Source: Clostridium thailandense (GTDB lineage Bacteria; Bacillota; Clostridia; Clostridiales; Clostridiaceae). Taken from it: DNA of 64,000 nt. A program made the position numbers and the translations under genes. Below are positions 27,880 through 36,023 of the stretch, piece by piece. Numbering within the stretch: the first letter of the stretch is position 1; each line of letters opens with the position of its first letter. Below the pieces are notes generated by a model. That model saw only the letters and a list, made by a program, of their open reading frames with translations. It did no database searches and was not told where the DNA came from. The stretch is taken from positions 27,455 through 91,454 of the forward strand of contig NZ_JAEEGC010000039.1 of the NCBI RefSeq assembly GCF_019207025.1, given 5' to 3'.

Positions 27880-27901
27880 AAAGTTCAGATAAAGTTCAGC
27901 T
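27880..27901 (+). promoter_or_regulatory. Tandem 11-bp direct repeat, OmpR-type activator site
   Basis: AAAGTTCAGAT and AAAGTTCAGCT follow each other without gap, matching the 11-bp period bound by OmpR/PhoB-family dimers. About 30 bases downstream is TATACT (27932-27937) with a poor -35 region, as expected for an activated promoter. An OmpR-type regulator is encoded at 29559-30242. Confidence 0.65.
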
Positions 27902-27988
27902 TGAGCACAATTAAAAGACACAAAGGGATCGTATACTTAAAACATAGTAAATGAATGTAAAACCTTGATGAAAGAGAGTGTGTTTAAA

Positions 27989-29359
27989 ATGATAAAAAAG
28001 AAAATGATGATATTAATTCTTTCTGCATGTTTAAGTGTAATGACCTTTGTTGGATGCGCTTTATCTTCGAGTTCAAATAGTACAGCATCAAATACAACAA
28101 CAAATAGTGCTCAAAAAGATACACCTCCAGGTGGTGGAATAGGCAGCAATGGACCGACTATTACAGGAACAGCTGCCTACTCAGTTAGCGGTGAAACAGC
28201 TTCAAAATCTGGTGAAACCTATACTGCTACAAGTGCTAACCAATCCGGAGTTATGGCAAACAAAAGTGGTAATTTGACACTGTCAAATGCTACAATAAAT
28301 AAAACAGGTGGAGATACTACTAGTGAGGATGAAAGTAATTTTTATGGATTGAATGCAGGTTTGGTTGCCAAGGCAGGAAGTAAAGTTATTATAAGTGGAA
28401 GCAAAATCAATACTTCTGCTGAGGGTTCCAACGGTATTTTTGCTACAGGTGATGGCTCTGTTATCAATGTTTCAGATACTACTATTAATACCACAAAGAA
28501 TTCTTCACGTGGACTTGATGCTACGATGAATGGCACAGTAAATGCTACTAATGTGACAATCAATACAGCTGGTACACACTGTGCTTCAATTGCCACGGAT
28601 AGAGGAAATGGAACAATCAATGTTAAGGGTGGTTCTATGGCAACTACAGGTAAAGATTCCCCTGGTATCTATTCCACAGGTAAAATCACAGTAGCTGATG
28701 CAACAATCAAAGCAACTGGTTCAGAGGCAGCAGTTGTAGAAGGGAAAAACTCCATTACATTGAATAATGTAAATATCTCAGGTGAAAAGACAAATGGTGT
28801 AATGCTTTATCAAAGTTTTTCTGGGGATGCTGAAACAGGAACGGCTTCCTTTACAATGACAGGAGGTTCATTATCTTCGAAAGCGGGTGCACTATTCTTC
28901 ATAACGAATACTGATGCAGTTGCAAATATTAAAAATGTTGCAGTTACAAATACTACTGACACTCTTATCTCTGCAGGTGCTACAGAAAGATGGGGTACTA
29001 GTGGAAAGAATGGCGGAAAGTTTAACTTTACAGCAGATACTGAAACTTTAAGTGGTAAGGTTATTTGTGATAAAATTAGTTCAGTTTCAATGACTTTAAA
29101 GAATAATACTACCTTTACAGGCAGTATCAACACTGATAACAAACTGGCAAAAGTAACAATTAATCTTGATGCTACAAGCAAGTGGGTTGTAAATTCAGAT
29201 TCTTATGTACAGGCTTTAGCTGACTCTGATTCTTCTTTGGCAAACATCCAGTCAAATGGACACACTATTTATTACGATGCAACAAACAGTGCTAACAGTT
29301 GGATTGGTGGTAAGACAATCACATTATCTGATGGTGGTAATCTTACTCCATTGAAGTAG
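27989..29359 (+). CDS. Secreted lipoprotein with beta-helix-like repeats
   Basis: 456 residues. A lipoprotein signal (MIKKKMMILILSACL) ends in the lipobox TFVGC near residue 24, followed by a Ser/Thr/Asn-rich linker and PPGGG. The rest is a long array of short Asn/Thr/Gly-rich strands such as LTLSNATINKTGG, VIISGSKINTS, INVSDTTINTT and ITLNNVNISG, the look of a right-handed beta-helix of the adhesin type. No catalytic motif is evident. ATG 27989 has AAAGAGAG about 10 bases before it; ATG 27968 is possible but lacks a site. It is preceded by an OmpR-type site and followed by an OmpR/kinase pair, which probably controls it. Confidence 0.75.
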   Translation: MIKKKMMILILSACLSVMTFVGCALSSSSNSTASNTTTNSAQKDTPPGGGIGSNGPTITGTAAYSVSGETASKSGETYTATSANQSGVMANKSGNLTLSNATINKTGGDTTSEDESNFYGLNAGLVAKAGSKVIISGSKINTSAEGSNGIFATGDGSVINVSDTTINTTKNSSRGLDATMNGTVNATNVTINTAGTHCASIATDRGNGTINVKGGSMATTGKDSPGIYSTGKITVADATIKATGSEAAVVEGKNSITLNNVNISGEKTNGVMLYQSFSGDAETGTASFTMTGGSLSSKAGALFFITNTDAVANIKNVAVTNTTDTLISAGATERWGTSGKNGGKFNFTADTETLSGKVICDKISSVSMTLKNNTTFTGSINTDNKLAKVTINLDATSKWVVNSDSYVQALADSDSSLANIQSNGHTIYYDATNSANSWIGGKTITLSDGGNLTPLK

Positions 29360-29380
29360 AATTAATATATCTGATGAACT

Positions 29381-29457
29381 AAAGGTTTTTCGTAGTGCAG
29401 CGGAGAAAAATCCTCCGTTCACTGTCCTATGTCAATTGTCCTCTGTCCTCTAAAAAA
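29381..29457. repeat. Right-half copy of the AGAGGACA element
   Basis: This stretch matches 9427-9500 closely, including TTTTTCGTAGTG, GCGGAGAAAAATCCTCC and the terminal TGTCCTCTGTCCTCTAAAA. The left half is missing. It lies just after the lipoprotein stop. Confidence 0.8.
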
Positions 29458-29558
29458 ATATTTAATTTGTGTTAACTGTTACCAATAAATATTTTTTATA
29501 AGTTAACTTTCTGTTTGGGTTATCTATAATGCTATAATAAAGACGGAGGTGAGTCTTG

Positions 29559-30242
29559 ATGGCAAAAATACTGATATGTGATGACGAAAGCGGATTAAGA
29601 GCCGTACTTAAAAGATATGCTGTTTTTGAGGGCCATGAAGTGATGGAGGCCAGTGATGGTATGGAAGCTGTGGAAGCTTGTCGTAAGGAAAAGTTTAATA
29701 TTATTATTATGGATATTATGATGCCAGAGCTTGATGGCTTTTCAGCAGTTAAAGAAATAAAGAAAATATATGATGTACCAGTTATTATGTTGTCTGCTCG
29801 TGGAGAAGAGTATGATAAAATTCATGGCTTTGAAATTGGTATTGATGACTACGTAGTTAAGCCATTTTCCTCAAAAGAGGTTATGCTGCGCGTTAATGCA
29901 ATTCTCAGAAGAGTGAAGAAGAATATACAACCTGAAATTGATGAAGATCGTGTTACTTTCAAAAAAGAAGGTCTTGAAGTAGATATGACAGCATATAAGG
30001 TATTAATTGATAGGGTGCTTATCGATATGGCTCCAAAAGAGTATGAGTTGCTTTTTTGTCTTATCCGAAATAAAAATATAGTAATTCCTAGAGAAAGACT
30101 TCTTAGTGAGGTATGGGGATATGATTACTTTGGTGATGATAGAACTCTTGATACACACATGAAGCTATTACGTCGTTCCTTAGGAGTATATGCTAAATTT
30201 ATTGTTACTCTGCGTGGTGTAGGATACAGATTTGAGGGATAA
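29559..30242 (+). CDS. OmpR/PhoB-family response regulator
   Basis: 227 residues. Receiver domain with CDDES, phospho-aspartate in IIIMDIMMPELDG and lysine in DDYVVKPFSS, then a winged-helix domain from about residue 130 with ELLFCLIRNKNIVIPRERLL and ending in TLRGVGYRFEG. ATG 29559 has GGAGGTGAG upstream. It is followed two bases later by a kinase gene. Probable binding site: the tandem repeat at 27880-27901. Confidence 0.94.
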   Translation: MAKILICDDESGLRAVLKRYAVFEGHEVMEASDGMEAVEACRKEKFNIIIMDIMMPELDGFSAVKEIKKIYDVPVIMLSARGEEYDKIHGFEIGIDDYVVKPFSSKEVMLRVNAILRRVKKNIQPEIDEDRVTFKKEGLEVDMTAYKVLIDRVLIDMAPKEYELLFCLIRNKNIVIPRERLLSEVWGYDYFGDDRTLDTHMKLLRRSLGVYAKFIVTLRGVGYRFEG

Positions 30243-30244
30243 GT

Positions 30245-31759
30245 ATGAAATTAAACATAGATAAGCTAAGATTGAAGTGGAAAGTTTTTGCTTTCATTTT
30301 TGGGTTTTGTACCTTACTTATTATGATTTTATGGTTGTTTCAGACTGTTTTTTTAGATTCTTTTTATAGAGTTGTTAAAATACTGGAGGTTAAGAAGAAT
30401 GTAAATATCATAGCAAATAATATAGATAACAAAAATGTGTCAGATTTAATTGCCAGTATTTCTGGAGATGGAGAAACTTACATTGAAATTTCTTCTTTAG
30501 AAGGCACAAATGTTGTATCTTCTTCAAATACAAAATATAAAATCTCTTTACAGGATAAAATTACTATGATTTCAAAAGCTAAAGATAGTAATAATGATTT
30601 TTATCAAGAAATTATAGATTCTCCTCCAGAAAAACCAACTGGAAATAAAAATTTTATTGGAGAATTACCTCCTATTAATATGCCTCCGCAAGGGCTGACT
30701 GAAAATAAAAATTTTGTTCAAGAATTGCCACCTGCTAATATGAAGCCTGCACAATCATTAATGTATCTTAAGCTTGTAAAAAACAGCAGTGGTAAAACTA
30801 TTGCTGTCTTTATAAATGCAGTTGTTTCACCATTAGATGCAACAGTAAAAACTTTACGATATCAATTATATTTAGTTACGGGAATTATGCTTATACTCTC
30901 TGTATTGCTTGCCTTGATCATTGCAAAAAGAATTTCAAGGCCTATTGAAGAAATTAATAAAAGTGCAAAGCAGCTAGCCAGTGGAAATTATGATATACAT
31001 TTTAATGGGAAGGGCTTTCTTGAAATCTCAGAACTTTCTAATACGCTTAATACTGCCGCAGTTGAGTTGAACAAAGCAGAAGCATTGAGGCGTGAGCTCT
31101 TGGCAAATATATCCCATGACTTGCGAACTCCTCTCAGTCTTATTTATAGCTATGCAGAAATGATACATGACTTTCCAGATGAGATTACTCCAGATCAAAC
31201 ACAGGTTATTATGGATGAAACGCAGCGCCTTAAGACGCTCGTAAATGATGTGCTTGACATCTCAAAGCTTGAATCTGGAATGCAGAGGTTAAGTCTATCG
31301 AAATATAATTTTACATATAGTGTTAAGACTACTACAGAACGTATTGCAGAACTTGTTAAAAAGAATGTGTATTCAATTTCATTTGTGCATGATAAAGAAG
31401 TATTTATATGTGCTGATGAAACTAAGATAACACAAGCACTTTATAATCTATTAATCAATGCAATTAACTATACTGGAGAAGATAAAATAATAACCGTTCG
31501 CCAAATTGCTTCGAATGGAATTGTAAAAATTGAAGTTACTGATACTGGCGATGGGATTACTCCTGAAAATCTGCCATATATTTGGGATAGGTATTATAAG
31601 GTTGACAAAAAACACAAACGTGCAATTATAGGTACTGGTTTAGGTTTATCCATCGTAAAAAAAGTTATTGAACTGCATGGTGGAAATTATGGAGTAGAAT
31701 CACAGGTAGGTTCAGGAAGTACTTTTTGGTTCGAACTGAAAACAGATAAGTTATCCTAA
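30245..31759 (+). CDS. Sensor histidine kinase of the OmpR pair
   Basis: 504 residues. Membrane segments at about 14-36 and 208-228 bracket an extracytoplasmic loop of some 170 residues; HAMP follows, then HisKA with the histidine in ANISHDLRTPLSLI and HATPase with LLINAINYTGE, DTGDGI and GTGLGLSIVKKV. The loop contains two copies of a proline-rich unit, NKNFIGELPPINM and NKNFVQELPPANM, about 23 residues apart. Translationally close to the regulator; probably a surface or envelope signal is sensed. Confidence 0.93.
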   Translation: MKLNIDKLRLKWKVFAFIFGFCTLLIMILWLFQTVFLDSFYRVVKILEVKKNVNIIANNIDNKNVSDLIASISGDGETYIEISSLEGTNVVSSSNTKYKISLQDKITMISKAKDSNNDFYQEIIDSPPEKPTGNKNFIGELPPINMPPQGLTENKNFVQELPPANMKPAQSLMYLKLVKNSSGKTIAVFINAVVSPLDATVKTLRYQLYLVTGIMLILSVLLALIIAKRISRPIEEINKSAKQLASGNYDIHFNGKGFLEISELSNTLNTAAVELNKAEALRRELLANISHDLRTPLSLIYSYAEMIHDFPDEITPDQTQVIMDETQRLKTLVNDVLDISKLESGMQRLSLSKYNFTYSVKTTTERIAELVKKNVYSISFVHDKEVFICADETKITQALYNLLINAINYTGEDKIITVRQIASNGIVKIEVTDTGDGITPENLPYIWDRYYKVDKKHKRAIIGTGLGLSIVKKVIELHGGNYGVESQVGSGSTFWFELKTDKLS

Positions 31760-31811
31760 GAAATTTCAAAGTTATAATTCGGCATCAGTATTAAAACACA
31801 GAAGTATATAT

Positions 31812-31844
31812 AACCGTATTGGAGAAATCTGATACGGTTTTTTT
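31812..31844 (+). terminator. Terminator of the OmpR/kinase pair
   Basis: AACCGTAT (31812-31819) pairs with 31832-31839 and is followed by seven T. Confidence 0.85.
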
Positions 31845-31984
31845 AGGTGGAATTTATGAAAAAAAATTTTTTGAAGAATTGTTTTAAGTGTGAATATTGA
31901 TACATAAAATAAAATGTACGATTTAATTATGCAAATTTATTAATCTTAAAACAAAGTATCAATCAAAAATTTTTATTGTGATAT

Positions 31985-33382
31985 ATGAAGGGGATGGGTA
32001 TCACGGAAAAGGATAAACGTAACAAAATTACAAAAGGTATTATAATTTTTCTTTGTACTGTACTTATTTTATATCTTACTATAGCAGCGCATTTTATGAA
32101 ACATTTTTTCCTTGGCTCCGAAATTAACGGTATTAATGTTTCTGATGAAACTATAGCGGAAGCAAAAGAAAAAATGACATCTGAGTTGCAGAAATATACC
32201 TTAAGTTTAAAAGAACGAGATGGCAAAAGTGAGCAAATCAGAGGAAGTGAAATTGGATTAAGGTATAATTCAAAAGGAGAGTATAATAGTTTTAAAGATA
32301 AGCAGAACCCATTTAAGTGGGGAAGAGCAGTTTTTAATTCAGGAGCCTTTAAGATGACGGATGGACTTTCATATAATACAGAACTATTAAAAAAATCAGT
32401 GGACAAGCTTTTATGTTTACAGACTAATAATATAGTAGAACCTAAAAATCCTAATTTTAAGTATACGGATAAAGGTTATATAATTGTGAATGAAGTAAAT
32501 GGAAACAAGATTAACAAAGAGGTTCTATATAATTATATAAAAAAGGCAATACTTGAGGGGGAAACCACAGTAGATCTGGAAACAATTAATTGCTATGTGA
32601 AGCCTAAATATACTTCAAAATCCTCAAAAGTTATTGAGGTTAAAAATATCCTTAACAAATATGTATCTTCAAGAATTACCTATGTTTTTGGAGATCGTAA
32701 AGAAACCATAGATAATTCTATAATAAATAAATGGCTTGAAGTTAATAAAAATATTGAAATTACATTTAATTATAGAAAAATGAAAGATTATATGGATGAG
32801 CTATTTAATAATTATAATACTGCTGGTAAAACAAGAAACTTTGCCACATCTTCAGGGAAGACAATAAGTATTGGTGGCGGTGATTATGGATGGATAATCA
32901 ATACTGATAAAGAAATTCAGGATTTAGATGCAGCTATCAAGGAAGGGCAAACAATAATAAAAGAGCCAACGTATATGCAAAAGGCATTATCACGCAATAT
33001 TAATGATATTGGAAATACCTATGTAGAAATAGATATGACAAATCAACATCTATGGTTTTATAAAAATAATTCATTAATAGCAGAAGGAGATATCGTTACA
33101 GGTAATGTGAGCAGCAATCATTCAACGCCCCAAGGCATTTATAGTTTAAAATACAAACAAAGGAATACTGTACTAAGAGGTCCTGGTTATAATTCACCAG
33201 TTGATTTTTGGATGCCTTTTAATGGTGGAATAGGGCTCCATGATGCAAGCTGGAGAAGCGAATTTGGCAATAATATTTATAGAACGAATGGATCGCATGG
33301 CTGCGTAAATTTACCATATTATTTGGCAAAAACAATATTTAATAATATTGAAGAAGGAGATCCAGTCGTTTGCTATTACTAG
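31985..33382 (+). CDS. L,D-transpeptidase (YkuD domain), paralog 1
   Basis: 465 residues. A basic N-terminus and one membrane segment (about 17-36) anchor it outside the cell. The middle part resembles the peptidoglycan-binding domains seen before YkuD domains in clostridial enzymes. The C-terminal YkuD domain has the active-site histidine in GLHDASWRSEFG and cysteine in NGSHGCVNLP. It would form 3-3 crosslinks in peptidoglycan or attach proteins. It is closely similar to the gene at 36024 over its length. The start is unclear: ATG 31985 has no binding site before it, and ATG 31994 directly abuts AAGGGG. Confidence 0.9.
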   Translation: MKGMGITEKDKRNKITKGIIIFLCTVLILYLTIAAHFMKHFFLGSEINGINVSDETIAEAKEKMTSELQKYTLSLKERDGKSEQIRGSEIGLRYNSKGEYNSFKDKQNPFKWGRAVFNSGAFKMTDGLSYNTELLKKSVDKLLCLQTNNIVEPKNPNFKYTDKGYIIVNEVNGNKINKEVLYNYIKKAILEGETTVDLETINCYVKPKYTSKSSKVIEVKNILNKYVSSRITYVFGDRKETIDNSIINKWLEVNKNIEITFNYRKMKDYMDELFNNYNTAGKTRNFATSSGKTISIGGGDYGWIINTDKEIQDLDAAIKEGQTIIKEPTYMQKALSRNINDIGNTYVEIDMTNQHLWFYKNNSLIAEGDIVTGNVSSNHSTPQGIYSLKYKQRNTVLRGPGYNSPVDFWMPFNGGIGLHDASWRSEFGNNIYRTNGSHGCVNLPYYLAKTIFNNIEEGDPVVCYY

Positions 33383-33406
33383 AGCAATAGTTGGCGCTGG
33401 TGTACT

Positions 33407-33477
33407 ATATAGACATCCACGGCCGACACTTAACATATGCCGGAGTATAAGTCTACTTTCGGCCGTGGGTATCTATA
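33407..33477. repeat. Palindromic dispersed repeat, copy B (short hairpin form)
   Basis: Outer arms around CCACGGCCGA and TCGGCCGTGG enclose CTTAACATATGCCGGAGTA and AAGTCTACTTTC, the terminal blocks of the longer copies, without their central part. It lies between the converging L,D-transpeptidase and YcaO genes, where no other terminator is visible. Confidence 0.75.
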
Positions 33478-33525
33478 AGTGCAACAATACTTATTGAAAA
33501 ATCTATAGGTTATATTAATTTTAAG

Positions 33526-35343
33526 TTAAGGAATATAATGTCTATTATCCAACTGATTTATGCAATTTTTAGAGTGTATATCTTTTATTTTAATATGAAG
33601 TTCTTCTAACTCAGAATAATAACAGGTTTTATTAAAGTCACAGTCACTGCAATTAAAACAATTCAGATCGCCGCACCAATCAAAAATTTCACTAGGGTCA
33701 GCTAATTCTTCTATAACTGACGCTAATATACTTTCATCATAAAAAATACCTAAATATTCTTTGGCTTCTTTTAAATTCAAGTTATCAATTTTAGTGCCAA
33801 TGTAATCTCTAATACATTTATAATAGGCACTAGCCTCATCACCAATACTTGGTCCCATTTCGGTAATAAACTTACTAATAGCATTAAGTGATTCTTCTAG
33901 ATTGCCCATTTTGTAATATGCAGCATATGTAAATAAATCAGTTCTCATATTGTGCCATAAGGATAGATCATAGAAAGGTAAGTTAGCAAAGGAAATAATG
34001 GAGTCATTGTTATCGTAGTTATATTTTTTTACATAATCTATTACTAATTGCAATTCCTCAGACGAAGCTGAATTGATTTTTTTTACAATTTTTCTTATTT
34101 TAGATCTGTTAAATAAAACATTAAAATCAATTTCTTTGGTAGTAATAAGCTCACTCATATTAGGAACAATTATTTGGAAACTTGGGAATCCCATAAAAGA
34201 TACATTTCTTAAAAGAATGTCGTAATTCATAGATTTTAGTAAGCTTAAGGAATATTTAAATAACTCTGTATTACTTTTATTTGTCATGTCTTCAAAGCCA
34301 TTAAATTTATAGCTATAGCTATTTGAGAAAGACTTAACAGGAAAATAGCCAGTTCCATCAATAAAAGAATTAAGCTTGTTGTCCGAGTCATTAATAGATT
34401 TATTTAAGTATCTAAAATCCATTAAGTTAATTAAATTATTTATATCTTTACCTTGTAATAATTCAGTTAGAGTTCTAGTTAACGCTATTTCAAAAACTGG
34501 ATGAGAGCCAAAACTCCAAAAATATTTTTGGCTAGTAGTATCAATAATAATTACAGCAACAACTGGTAAGTTTTTTCCTAAAGAACAATCTTTAACGATT
34601 ACTTTAAAGTTGCTTGTACTTTCAAGCTCTTTAATCATATTATATGGAATATAAAACTTTTCTATATATTCCAAAGGAATAGTAGGAGGAACTATTTCGT
34701 CACTTAAGATTTTATACTTAACATATCTTTCAAAAATTTCGCACAAACCCTCAACCGCTGCTTCTTCCATGGTGTTTCCTGCACACATACCATTTGTAGA
34801 ATAATATAGGTCTATAATAGGAATAGGCACATAGTATAAAGTATCCTCATTAAAACTATAAAAGGGAATTGCTAATATTTTTGATGAAGAGTTAAAGTTA
34901 TTAAGGTATTGCCATTTACTAATAGTGTTGTAGTCTATATTTATTTTCTCTTTAGGAGGAATGTATACTTTATATCCATTAAATTCACCTTTTAGAATAT
35001 CTTCAACATCTAAATATATTTCATCAGGCGAATATATAAAATTTTTATAGTTTACTGCTTTCTCCGAAAAATCAAACCTCCCCCTATATATTACTTGATT
35101 TTGTAATCGTTCCATAAATTCACCGTAAGCGCTAGCTAAAGAATATTCACTATTTACACCTTTACCATTTGAAAATACGTTTAATCTTGGCAGTTGTAGA
35201 TGAATAGAATAAAAACCATCAATGGAATTAAACCAGTTTGTTTCAATAGGTAATATACCATGTTTATTCAGAATGCTTCTAATGTTATTGATAGTTGATA
35301 TAGGATCATTATCTTTGTAATTATTAAAAAAACTTTTGTTCAA
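33526..35343 (-). CDS. YcaO-domain protein, E. coli YcaO-like architecture
   Basis: 605 residues. The YcaO ATP-binding domain has NGKGVNSEYSLASAYGEFME near residue 55, STNGMCAGNTMEEAAVEGLC with EIFERYV near 195, and WSFGSHPVFEIALTRTLTEL near 275, matching the E. coli YcaO order rather than the shorter RiPP cyclodehydratases. After about residue 430 comes a helical part, then a cysteine-rich segment with CGDLNCFNCSDCDFNKTC that might bind metal. The start is TTG 35343 with GGGGGAG six bases upstream. E. coli YcaO is linked to ribosomal protein S12 methylthiolation, but no partner gene lies here and no peptide substrate is apparent nearby, so function is open. Confidence 0.85.
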   Translation of the reverse strand: MNKSFFNNYKDNDPISTINNIRSILNKHGILPIETNWFNSIDGFYSIHLQLPRLNVFSNGKGVNSEYSLASAYGEFMERLQNQVIYRGRFDFSEKAVNYKNFIYSPDEIYLDVEDILKGEFNGYKVYIPPKEKINIDYNTISKWQYLNNFNSSSKILAIPFYSFNEDTLYYVPIPIIDLYYSTNGMCAGNTMEEAAVEGLCEIFERYVKYKILSDEIVPPTIPLEYIEKFYIPYNMIKELESTSNFKVIVKDCSLGKNLPVVAVIIIDTTSQKYFWSFGSHPVFEIALTRTLTELLQGKDINNLINLMDFRYLNKSINDSDNKLNSFIDGTGYFPVKSFSNSYSYKFNGFEDMTNKSNTELFKYSLSLLKSMNYDILLRNVSFMGFPSFQIIVPNMSELITTKEIDFNVLFNRSKIRKIVKKINSASSEELQLVIDYVKKYNYDNNDSIISFANLPFYDLSLWHNMRTDLFTYAAYYKMGNLEESLNAISKFITEMGPSIGDEASAYYKCIRDYIGTKIDNLNLKEAKEYLGIFYDESILASVIEELADPSEIFDWCGDLNCFNCSDCDFNKTCYYSELEELHIKIKDIHSKNCINQLDNRHYIP

Positions 35344-35693
35344 AATTACTCCCCCTCATATAATTTAAAATAAACAGATTAGTATTATAGTATATTACAA
35401 ACTGTTATTTCACAACCATTAAGTTAATATTTAGGATACGATAGAATAAAGTTTTATAAATTTAACAAAATATTAAATTTTGCTAGATAGAAAACTAGTT
35501 GGAATTGTATCTGGTCTTATGTAATTTAAATTTATTATGTGTTATAATTTAGTATATTAATATATTTTATGCAAAAATTGAACGAATAAAGGAAGAACGA
35601 AAATTGTTTAAGAAAATTTGAAGTTTATGAATAATAGCTCCCGAATTATACGGATTTATAATAGTTTTTAAGTAACAGATAATAAGGAAAATG
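35344..35693. other. Gap upstream of the YcaO gene
   Basis: About 350 bases of very A/T-rich sequence between the YcaO start and the promoter at 35694. No frame, repeat or clear hairpin was seen. Confidence 0.5.
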
Positions 35694-35722
35694 TTGAACA
35701 AAAAAGATAGATAGGGTATAAT
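35694..35722 (+). promoter_or_regulatory. Promoter of a candidate small RNA
   Basis: TTGAAC (35694-35699), a spacer of exactly 17 bases, then a perfect TATAAT (35717-35722). No coding frame of note starts before the terminator about 80 bases downstream. Confidence 0.7.
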
Positions 35723-35728
35723 TTAATT

Positions 35729-35838
35729 AATAAATATGAGTAGCTAAAAATCAAAAAAAATTCAAACTGAAGGTGTTACAATTATTTTATTAACGAATAT
35801 TTTACCCCTTAGATAGTTGTTCTATTTGAGGGGTTTTT
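35729..35838 (+). ncRNA. Candidate small RNA or leader RNA upstream of L,D-transpeptidase 2
   Basis: Predicted from a strong promoter and a terminator hairpin with no gene between them, giving a transcript of about 110 nt. No known RNA family was recognised. Since the second transpeptidase starts 186 bases further on, it could be either a free small RNA or an attenuated leader. Confidence 0.4.
35804..35838 (+). terminator. Terminator without an upstream coding gene on this strand
   Basis: ACCCCTTAGATAG (35804-35816) pairs with CTATTTGAGGGGT (35822-35834), allowing one G-T pair, and runs into TTTTT. The nearest gene to the left is on the other strand. Confidence 0.75.
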
Positions 35839-36023
35839 AGTTGTTTTATAGTTAAATTCTAACATAAAAGAAGAATTTAAAAAGAGGTTTTAGCAGTATG
35901 GCTCCAAATCGGTAAAATTAAACCAATAAATATAAATAATAACTGTTTTAAGTATGAGCATTATAACATAAAATAAAATGTGTGCTCTATTTTACATAAA
36001 ATTATTAATCTCAAGTTTTTATT

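Noticed and set aside
33526..35343. Thiazole/oxazole RiPP cluster around YcaO
   Set aside because: No precursor peptide, dehydrogenase or E1-like partner is adjacent, and the architecture is E. coli YcaO-like.
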